In this document: piece by piece, positions 34,001 to 43,208 of the stretch
Position numbering within the stretch: the stretch's first letter is position 1
Layout of the letters: each line of letters begins with the position of its first letter
From: Lingula anatina
Lineage: Eukaryota > Brachiopoda > Lingulata > Lingulida > Lingulidae
Length of the DNA stretch: 43,208 nt
Assembly (NCBI RefSeq): GCF_001039355.2
Contig: NW_019775752.1
Span: 101,414 to 144,621, forward strand
Direction: 5' to 3'
Translations under genes and position numbers: made by a program
Notes under the pieces: model-generated
Database searches by the model: none
The model's input: the letters and a program-made list of their open reading frames with translations, nothing else
Told to the model about the DNA's origin: nothing

Positions 34001-37000
34001 GAGCTCCTCATGCCAAGATTGACATCTTTTCTTAACACAACAACTTCTTTCTCAACACTTTGGAATCTGAAAATAAAAAAATCTTTCATTTGTGACCCAC
34101 TTCAAAAGCCATTGTTAAAAAGTTCCAAATCAACTTTAATTTCCATGCTGCAGGCCCTATATCAAAATCTTTGTCAGCAAGTGCTTTTTTTCTCACAATC
34201 TGTAATTATTATGCTTCATTATGTTAGTCAAAATAACATGTTTGACAAGTGGCAACAAAATTTATATAAAAGTACAACTAGAAAAGCACTCAGAGAGCGC
34301 AGACCTCCGCCAAGGCAGGGTTTTTTTATTATTATTGATTATTGATTGATTATTGATCCTGATCACCACCAAAAATCATCTCTTCCTTGGCCCACTTTTG
34401 ACAGTTCCTGAAAATTTCATCAAAATTGGTCCATAACTTTTTGAGTTATGTTGATGACAAACAAAAAACAAACAAACAAACAAACAAACAAACAGGGGTG
34501 AAAACATAACCTCCTTGGCAGAGGTAACTACGTATGTTTAAACCTGGCTTTAAATAAACATATATACTTACATCCATCCTTTTGTTTTCTCTGCCTGAGC
34601 TAATTCAGGTTGTTTCACATCTATGTTTGATGCTTGCATAGCCTGGAGGTACAAAAAAGATGATTTAAAGCAAACTGTTTGATGTGTGATACTGAAGTGT
34701 GCTGCCTTATATATATATAAGTATTATACTTAGGATAAAAAATCATTTTATTTTTATGATAATGATACTGCAATGATAAAAACAAAGCTATATACAGACT
34801 AATATGTTTCAGGAACTTTGCAGTCATGGTTTTAACATCTAACTTTTAAATTTATAGTGAAATGAAAATTATTACAAACACACAAAAATGCAAAAGTATG
34901 GGATAACTTTTCATACTAACCACTTGAAATAGCTCAGCTGCTGTCTGGTTTGCAAGAACATGAGCTTTTTTAAGACCGGTTTCATCTAAAATTACAAGAG
35001 ATATGGCTTGAAGTTGAATATCAATTCCAGATTGAACACAATCTCTTAACCAGACATGTCAAATTCACAGTTTTAGGGATTCCATTACTCTATCATCTTG
35101 TAAGCTCTCTCTCTTCTCTTTCTGACATTACAAATCAATGAAACATAACATAAATACTTTGGAAACCTTCACATATTGATGAAACTTTAAAAATAATTAC
35201 CATTTGTCAATGAGGGTATGATGTATTCCCTTGAATCCAAATCAGAGGTTAAAACATTAGACATTTCCAGTTCTCTCTTTCCCTCTTCACTGTTATCATG
35301 GTGACTAGTATGGGGGCTATCATCCTCTGTTCCAATTTTAAATATTTTTGTAGACTCTGATACTTTATCTACATCTTTATCAAACACTTCATCAATACAG
35401 TCTTCAGTAGCTGCATGTTTTTGAGTAGAAATCACAGACTTAGCAGATATTTCACTGGTTTGCCTATGTACAGCATCTGCACCAGCAGTGTGGGGGCTGC
35501 CTTTAACGACCTCAGAATGTGACCTCATTTTAACCTTTCCTCGCCTTCTTTTCATGCTTCCGCTACTGCTACCAGATGCAGTTCGCTGTCTTTGGTATTG
35601 TGCATTATCGCCATTTTCTGAAAGCACTGTTTCTAGGTTTGGGAGAGTGAAAACTTTGTTTGGAATCGGCTGAAGATGTTTCATCTGGAAGAAGTCCCGT
35701 AAGCAGCCTAATCTTTTGACCACCTTGGCTGTGGAAGGAGCACTTCCTAACCAATTTGAACTTGGGTGAAAGACAATGGTAAGAAGGGACTTGTCAAGAC
35801 CTAGAGAATAAAAAAGAAACATTTTAAATTGGCCTTCAACTTATTAACTGTTCTTATAATTTACAGCTAAAGGAGTATGTTTAGACTATATAATAAAGAA
35901 AAGTCATACATTACTGCACTTTGAAACAATTTCAAATTGATATTACATGAACTTTACAAAATACAAACCTTCCACTGGTTGAGCAAGATAAAATGTCCAC
36001 TCTGAGCCCATCACTTCAGACTCTAAAAGCCAGCAGCAGCCATTTTCTTCTTGGAAGTAAAGCCTATGTATAGATACATATTTTTATTTGGTATACACTG
36101 AAATTTTTTCTAAAACAATCACAAAACATTCATTTAGATTTTAAAAAAAGTCATTGATGCAGATACCAGTTCTTAATTCAAAATTATTTTTAAAAATATG
36201 TAATGGTGAAATTACCTTTGGTAAACTTGCATTGGTAAGGGAAGTCCAACATGGAAGAACTTTGTAAAAAAATTATTGAGCAGCCTAAGTACAAATTTCA
36301 GGGCACTTTTCCTATCTACTTCTATCATATCACAAATGACTGGCAAGAAGCTATATTGCACATGGCGTGTGGTATCTGAGGAACTGTGAGAGCCACTATC
36401 TGCAGAAACATGGCTGACACTTCTGACTGTAGGATCCCATTCACATAACTTATTCACGTTGGTGAGAATATCTAACAGGGACTGAAAAGGATATCACTGT
36501 GTTATAATATTTATATTTAATAAAATATTCATAAATCTTATGACTGGAGTGGTTAAAATTGAAATAAATAGGAAGGAAAAAGATTGTAAACTAATGGATT
36601 CAATGTTTCTGATTTTAAATTTGAATTATATTACCATGATATATTAAGAAAATCAAAAACAATCCACAAATATAAAACAAGAACTGATTGAAAAACAAAA
36701 CAAAAAAACAGCAAAACAAATTCTGATTGATTGTTATGGAGAATTGGCCATAAAAAGTTATAAACACAAGATTTTTTTAGACTGGAAAAAATCATGGCAT
36801 ATTCATACAGAATTTTGATGCATAATTTCCCATCCTCAAGAATAACCCCTTGTATCTCTTCATAACAGTTTTGAATGGGTATTTTGGCCCAAATACATGT
36901 ATGTTTCTGGCTGTCTTATGGCAAGAGTTCACTAAAATAGGCTATAGCTAATATAAGGTTTCAATATTTATAAATATGAATATTTCTTAATTCATTTGTG

Positions 37001-39388
37001 TTGCCTAAAAAATTGCCAGAATAATCATCTGAAAATTCAAGTTTCACATGAAAAATTTCAAAAGTTTTTACAATAGCCAATCATATATTCTAAGCCCTAA
37101 AAAGAGTGAACTTAAAGACAAAAGTGTGAGGAAAAAATCCAATGGGTCAACCCTTTTTTTTCCATACCAAAACCAAACACATTTTACCTGCTCCTAATAA
37201 AAGTGTCCAACTTAAAAAAAATACATGTAATGAATTAAAAACCAATCAATCAAAATTTGTCTTTCACAAGAATGCTTGCATATTTGCCTGAGTATTGGGT
37301 AGTTGACAAGAAGGCACCCACGGGTAGGAAAGTAAAGTGGACGTGTAGCTCTGCAAGCAAAAATAGAAAGCAGTCTGAATGCGATAGAAGCTTAAAACCA
37401 AACATTTAACCACTGACTTCATTATAACTGTCATTTTATTGGCTTCCTACTTAAAGCAGTGCCTCTAATCTAAACTAGCAAATACAAACAGAAGTGTCTG
37501 AAGTAATTTTGAAGCACTTGCATAAAGCCCATCAAATTTAGTAACTATTCCATACAAAAGACAAATTTAATATAACCAGAAATCATAATATGGTTATTAC
37601 TCACAAATTTACAAATATCTTATTGAATTTGATGATCATTAAAAAGCTTTTATAATGTCTGGTCATTCACAAAAGAAATGGGCTGATTCTCACACAATCC
37701 ACTCATTTTTAATCAATCTTTTAGAAAATATGAAAAAAAAAAAAATAATAATAAAATCATTTGTTGGGGAGGGGGGGGGGGACAAGAAAACAATTTCTTT
37801 GAATTGAGTGAGAAATTCTAATGTAACTCATATCATCTGATTTTTTCAACAAGGCCCAGATTAAGAACTGTGTGTTAAAATTAAGATTTTTTTTAATTCC
37901 ACAAGGTCATTCTACAGTAGTTTTTCTTCAGTAACATCTTTCATGCTTCAGAAAATATCTTCTTATGACTTTTTCTCTTGAGGGAGAATTTTGAATTGTT
38001 TGGCAGAATATATTATGTATAACTGGGTGTTAATTTTCACTTTATTTTCATGGCGGACATCATTACCAGTGTCTGATCAGATGTTAACAACAACTGAAGT
38101 TTCTGACATGAACCTATTAAAGGATAATTGCTCTTGATTACATTAACCTAGACATAAAGTCTCCGTATGCATCTCATCATCTCAAATAAGTATTTTTTCA
38201 AACTATGAGGGCCCTGCCAAAATAGCTTTAAGACAATCTTTTATTCAGCAGGGACATGAGAAGCACTACAAACCAGTTTTTAAATATTGTAATTCACATG
38301 ATTATATATGCTGACACCCAAAATTAACAAGTTTATAACATACTTGGTAATTTTCAAGTTTCATGGGTCTTAAATGTAATGAAAGGCTGCTCTATTCTTT
38401 GCATAAAATGCCAGTGTTTTGGAACTTCAGTACTTTAGGTTATTGTCACCCAGACTCCGGTCTTACCAAAGGATACATTAGAGAATAGAACATTAAATAT
38501 TTTTTCAAGACTTCTGCCAATTTTGTTAAGGACTGGAATTCAAGATAAGTTGCAAATGTTTATAAATGATAATGCTTTTTTGACTGGGCAAAAATTGGAC
38601 AATCATGTAAGGAAGAGAAATAGTTATGGATAAACAATAATCTTGGTTGTCAATGGATGTAAGTTATATATTTCTGATTTAAAAATGATGCTCACCTCAC
38701 CAGGCATCTAAAATTCTTATTAAAAAAGCAGAAATCATTTCAAATTCAATTTTTGAAGAGGAGATGCATAAAGCGTAGCAATGAAATCCATACTTACATT
38801 TTTATACTCACAAATTACTGAACATATTTGGCCACAATCAATTATATAAATTGGAAAATTAAACTGCTGGTTTGATTTTACCTTTGGGTACTTCTTAACC
38901 AAGCCACAGCAACCAAAGACATTTGTATGAAGTTCGGGAAAAGTTCTTCTCCATATTCTTGTTCCTAAGATGTAATCCCAAAGCGTCCATTTGTTTGATG
39001 GGCACAATGGAAAAATCTGAAAACATGAGAAAAACAGATTAATTTTCCATTTCAATTTAGAACTGTTGGTCATAACTAAAACTATGGCACAAAGAATCAG
39101 AACTGAACTCCCAGCAATACTGCCAAGTTAAAGTCCAAAATTTCTAATATTATAATTCATACTGTCAAAATTTACTGACAATATGCTTTATGGCTTTTTT
39201 ATGTGGGAAACTATATCAAAATACTTCTGAATTAGTAAACACAAGAAACACTTATACAATTTACCTCAATTATGTGTACCAAAAAAAAAAAAAAAAAAAA
39301 AAAAGACTTTTTTTTAATAAGTATTTATCTCAGTGTGACCCACCTTATTCTGATTCAAGATCTTGAGGATTTTGACTCCATCTACTGC
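31087..39388 (-). CDS. Gene E: START-domain lipid-transfer-type protein, 14 exons, 5' incomplete
   Basis: Exons (high to low): 39388-39344, 39016-38882, 37350-37288, 36481-36216, 36063-35969, 35800-35201, 34985-34921, 34642-34572, 34066-33992, 33862-33766, 33425-33383, 32963-32806, 31743-31663, 31218-31087. Every junction keeps phase; total 641 codons plus TGA. The last five exons encode a C-terminal START domain: a KGLIKLPAAIVWD-type start, YRDFCLI, YILSMLSVNWPGC, SGWIVEP and MVTYMVQMD, ending in a Leu-rich helix. Before it lies a Ser/Arg/Lys-rich linker (SGSSSGSMKRRRGK). Before that is a segment with WDP, CCWLLES and a terminal LGCLRDFF helix that may be a second, diverged START fold. START domains bind a sterol or phospholipid. 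The two most 5' exons and 37350-37288 (GC donor) are less certain. No start Met was found. Confidence 0.75.
31840..32094. mobile_element. Foldback/MITE-like element, family 1 copy b
   Basis: The left end AATGAGAAAAGCAGATCTAA and the reverse complement of the right end, AATGAGAAAATTCAATTTAA, continue matched through GGATCTTA to AGTGGAGA or AATGGAGA, about 46 bp of inverted repeat. The core TCAGTTCACCTGAAGAAGG then TGATAAGGTTGAAAC is shared with copy a (14126-14288). It lies in an intron of gene E. Confidence 0.8.
32297..32355. repeat. Short tandem repeat, about 20-bp unit, three copies
   Basis: The unit AACACCAGCAATAAGTCAAT occurs twice nearly perfectly plus once as a 19-bp variant, in an intron of gene E. 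Confidence 0.85.
33175..33192. repeat. Poly-T tract
   Basis: About 18 consecutive T in an intron of gene E. Confidence 0.85.
34281..34527. mobile_element. Short interspersed element with CCTCCGCCAAGG ends
   Basis: It begins GAAAAGCACTCAGAGAGCGC followed by agacctccgccaaggca and ends cataacctccttggcagaggtaa, so the ends are inverted around CCTC-CCAAGG / CCTTGG-GAGG. It contains an ATT-type simple repeat near the left end and an (AAAC)n run (about 34462-34494) near the right end. This body, with its 'ccataactttttgagttat' segment, resembles a repeat I have seen widely in aquatic animal genomes; I cannot name the family here. Confidence 0.7.
34460..34494. repeat. (AAAC)n simple repeat
   Basis: About eight AAAC units, part of the element at 34281-34527. 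Confidence 0.92.
36482..38881 (-). other. Introns of gene E around the small exon 37350-37288
   Basis: This is the longest non-coding part of gene E. It is AT-rich with an A/AAT run then G-run (about 37733-37783). Only the 63-base exon at 37350-37288 is proposed in it; it fits phase 0 on both sides and reads SYTSTLLSYPWVPSC, but uses a GC donor. Confidence 0.45.
39281..39304. repeat. Poly-A tract
   Basis: About 24 A in a row, followed after one G by a T-run; it sits between the two most 5' proposed exons of gene E. Confidence 0.9.
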
Positions 39389-39438
39389 CTATAATAATAA
39401 TAATCATCATCATCATGAAAATAAACTAGAAATCACTC

Positions 39439-39480
39439 CAGTCTCCTGAGAGTGCAGACCTCTACCAAGGCAGCCCAATT
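39439..39480. mobile_element. Fragment of the CCTCCGCCAAGG element
   Basis: CTGAGAGTGCAGACCTCTAC then caaggcag matches the left end of the element at 34281-34527 with a few changes; the rest of the element is missing. Confidence 0.5.
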
Positions 39481-42400
39481 CCCCCATATTAACAATATCT
39501 GACAATGGTTCTTATTAAATTCTTTCATCTAGATTCTGATAAATAGAAATATTGAACCATTTGTTATATAATCTTCTATGGCCTGGATCGCACTTTTCAT
39601 ATTTAAAACTGTACTAGTAAATGGGAATTTTCAGTACTATTAAATTTCAGATTTAAGGTTACTTAAAGGGTTTGCTTCATGCTGTCAGAATGGCCTGAAC
39701 GGAACATATTCTTCAGAAAACATGCCCAACTAACGATATCTTAATCCAAATACACAAATTAAAAGCTCATTTTGTAAATTTTTGGCTTTAAAAAACGTCC
39801 TATTTGCTCGGCCTGGGAGATAATGAGCTACGTGGTCACGTGGTCCAATGACGACAATCGAGCCACTGGAGAACAGAGCGTGCTTAGCTGTCAAACTGAG
39901 CTGCATTGTCTACCTGTAAGATGACTTCTCTGGCTTCTGATAAAACTTTATACTCAATCAAATCTCTTACCCGAGGGGTCTAAATCCTCGTGAAGCTGTG
40001 TAAAACCATTTCCCGTCTAGTCATTTCTTTAACAAGCATTTCATTATGGTTATCCCAAGTTGTATAAAACACTGCATTTGAATGAGTTAAGGGAAATGTT
40101 GATTATTGCATATGAGGTCCATGTTATTTGTGAAATTCAATTTATTTATTAAACCATCTGACACTCCATCTTGCATACTTTTATTAAACTGAGGTAAACA
40201 ATGCCCGTTACCTTTACAAGTCCTATCCTAATCATCCATCTAACTGGAACTTCCTTTACCTCTTAATTAGAGGGTTAAATGGCATTCAATTTGTCTTGCT
40301 TGTATCGAACGCACTCTCTATCTAAGCTTTACTCCAGTTATCTCAGGTAAAAATCTACCTGTGCGTTAGTTACAAAGAGCAGCTCCCGTAGACCTGGGGG
40401 TACTAGATAAAATCTGAACACCAGGTTTATCGAGGAGCTAGAGAAAGAAAGGAAGAATTTTTCCTGCACAACTTCATAGGAATTTTAACACGGACTTGAT
40501 CCAGCTTAGACCTCCAAACTAACAGGGTGACATGGGCAATATTCACAAACAAATCATAAAACTATATTTCAGTTAACCGCCTTTAAAATAAATATACCGT
40601 TCTGGGTAAATTAGAATAGTTATTAAATCGCGAGAATATTTTTGATTTAAATGATGATTTTATTATTAATGGACATTAAGCTACAATATGAGGTACATTT
40701 GCTGTGATTACGCTGTCCTTCATGTTTTGCGTAAGTCTACATTTTGCTGTATGTGCTTGTAATTTTTTAAAATATGTGCGTACAATTTTTGCAGGTCTGG
40801 TTACCCCATTATGTGATGAGAGTATAAATTTGGCAATTAGTTCCTTAGCTTATTTAAATAGAATTGCAGTGTAAAATTTTCAACAAGATGTTGGCGAAAT
40901 AGCCCATTACTCTTTGTAGGTATTTCTCCCGTCAAAGTTTGTCTAAAATTATCTTTCAATCTTTACTCTTTCAAAGACAGTATAAAGTTACCTGACATAT
41001 TTTCGTGTAAACTTAATGACAAGCCAAGTGTCTTCAGTTCATTCCGTACTCAATTTTACCCAAGCAATTTTTTTTTTCTTGAGTAGATCTTTATAGCATG
41101 GTGTTATAAGAGTACAAATTTGCAAAAAAAATTTGCGTACTGACGCAGAATTTGCGTTTCAAGTTATAAAATGATCAATCTTTTAAATTATTTAATATTT
41201 CAGATGAAATAAAATTCAGAAACAAATCCTCAATGCATAAACGAATTAGGATAACAAACCATTTTATCACAGCAGTTCCCATTTTTTCTTTAATATAACG
41301 CTCTTTTACCCGTTTTTCCTCAACACGTTTTCTTCCACGGAAGCTTCAAGATACCCTGAGAGCAATTTCTTTTATTAATGTTCGTGACCGTGTTTGGACT
41401 TAATTGTTTAAGTATTGATATTTAACGTCATTTACAAATACCAATAAAATAACCCCATGAAATAAATGAGATATATTGAAAAATATGAAAGCCCACCAAG
41501 ACGAGTTTCATACCTGTTATTGTCTGGCTTGGGAATTGCAGCGGTGCATTATTAACAGGTTTTATTGTTAACGAGCTCTTGGTCAACTACAATGAATTTA
41601 AAAATGCATCAGCAATTAGTAAGCTTGCCAACTGATGACAGTATCTAAAAGACTATCAGGTTTTGATATGATCTAAAACACCTGAGGTGACCGAGGATCG
41701 CAACTATTGTCACCGAAGTTAGTAAGTTAGTCACGGAAGACCGTCACAGATAAAGAAAGATAGTCAAGGAGTGCTGATATTTTCGTGAATCCCACGGCAA
41801 CACACTGAGGCATAAAGAAAATTGCTCAACTCCGTTCAACACAACTTTCCAAAATTATTCTGTCTGTTTGCACCATGCAGTTCAGTTGAGTCTCATAGAC
41901 CTTTATCCACAGTACCGCGTGACCCAGATCTGTTGCTTCATTTATGCATATTGAGGTGAGGTTTACTAAAACGCTTTTTTACTACTAAGAGATTGTTTTT
42001 ATAATTTTTAAATGGCGGGGATCGATTAAAACATACCTCTAGTGTATAGATTGAGTGCTGAATCTTCAAAATTCGAGAAATGGATTTTTATATGACCATT
42101 ATCCTTTAAACCAATGATAATAACAATTAACGTTCTTTATGAATATAAAATTAAATGGTTATCTCAAACCATGAATTTCAATTGCCTTCAAGTTAAATGC
42201 ATAAACTTTGGCTTATTGGTGTGACAGCCCGCGAGAACTCGGTGCTTCAGGTCAAAATGAAATGCACAATTAACTGGCAATTCACTCGTCGTTAGTCAAG
42301 AACTATGCCGTTTAGTCCAACAGAGACTTGGTATCATGCTTAAACAAAACTATATCTGATTTAACCCCAACTTTCTGGCACGGACACAGTCATTCAATGT

Positions 42401-43208
42401 TAACTACACAACTCTAAGCGAAATAAATCTTATCATACCGCTAAATCGTGTCTTCCTAAAATTCCAAGTCCCAGGTCCATTTTTCAGACAGCTATATATT
42501 ATCGTGTGACCAAGCTCTAGTTAATTTGGGTATTCGCCACTAAGTCATTAACAAGTGAAACTTAAATTTTATATACGTTTCATATGCTCACTGCAACCCC
42601 CACTGACGTGATGCAAACCATTTACTTACGTACGGTCACGCTTTAATTTTTTGCCATATTTAAGTTTCCGTCCTTTTTTCGAAAAGAGCTGCAAGAAGAT
42701 ACTGGGTTTTGCACCCGAAGCAGGGATAGCAAGGTCGTAGACGTAACGACCAAAGCAAAATGATAATGATAACTACTGCTGCAGTGAAAATTGTCTAGAT
42801 GTCAGAACTAAATCTGAAGTGTTTCAATATGCCCCACGCTCCATGCATGCCAACTTCAAATGAATTTGTCCTTCGTTTGCCCCTGAAGTAGCATCTTTCT
42901 TTTCATTAATTGCAAGTGATTGTACTGGATATCTTTGGAACAGTTTACCACAAACCACAAAAAACAGCCCAACCTCAGCTTCACTATGCATTTATTTACA
43001 CCACTCTTTCCTTATAATACATTTTTCATTTAGTGACACAAACAAGCAAAATAATAACTTGCCCACTAAATGATATATTTTTTACATATTAAAAACAGCT
43101 ATTTATCACTGTATACGATAATGTAGTAGTGTTTCACAAATGAAAACTGCATGGCAAAGTGGCCAGGTTTAAAAAAATCAACCATCCTAATAATTGTTCT
43201 CTTTTTTT
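39481..43208. other. Non-coding stretch upstream of gene E, no gene seen
   Basis: No ORF longer than about 60 codons and no convincing exon on either strand. It may be a long 5' intron of gene E or intergenic. A GGACCACGTGACC palindrome (about 39833-39845, read on the minus strand) carries a CACGTG E-box, but nothing ties it to a promoter. Confidence 0.5.

Noticed and set aside
39912-39980. Short plus-strand frame starting ATGACTTCTCTGG, a possible first exon of a divergent gene
   Set aside because: About 20 codons to a stop with no donor and no following exon.

Overview
The window is AT-rich, gene-poor animal DNA: short coding exons with GT-AG introns, long non-coding stretches, microsatellites and many short inverted-repeat elements. 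Three chitin-deacetylase-type genes with cysteine-rich chitin-binding modules point to a chitin-making invertebrate. I infer a lophotrochozoan (mollusc, brachiopod or similar), but the sequence alone does not fix the phylum. I could run no searches; every exon model rests on reading splice sites, phase and motifs.

Region by region: (1) 1-2829 is a near-identical second copy of 5929-8761. It carries the last (catalytic) exon of a chitin deacetylase and that exon's 3' flank, and it stops abruptly at the window's only ambiguous base, 'n' at 2830. (2) 7927-12974, minus strand: gene A, a secreted deacetylase of 658 aa with two Cys-rich N-terminal modules and a low-complexity linker. (3) 14549-18522, minus: gene B, a 404-aa deacetylase whose N-terminus is a single membrane anchor instead of a signal peptide plus chitin-binding domain. 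(4) 24288-26618, plus: gene C, a secreted 496-aa deacetylase with a CBM14-like domain and the Cys-rich linker usual in animal chitin deacetylases. (5) 27523-29369, minus: gene D, an unrecognised 104-residue protein in three exons. (6) 31087-39388, minus: gene E, at least 14 in-phase exons giving 641 residues, with a clear C-terminal START lipid-binding domain and what looks like a second, diverged START-like domain before it; its 5' end was not found. (7) 39389-43208: no gene recognised.

Genes A, B and C form one cluster. Each has three exons, both introns are in phase 1, and the whole CE4 catalytic domain lies in the last exon. Only the N-terminal exons differ (two Cys modules, a membrane anchor, one CBM14-like module). 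That layout suits phase-1 exon shuffling onto a shared catalytic exon, and would give enzymes aimed at different sites: free and chitin-bound, or fixed at the cell surface. Their likely shared job is converting chitin to partly deacetylated chitin or chitosan in extracellular matrix such as cuticle, shell organic matrix or gut lining. Genes D and E look unrelated to this cluster.

At least six short elements with terminal inverted repeats are scattered through the spacers and introns. Two of them (14126-14288 and 31840-32094) share a conserved, foldable core.
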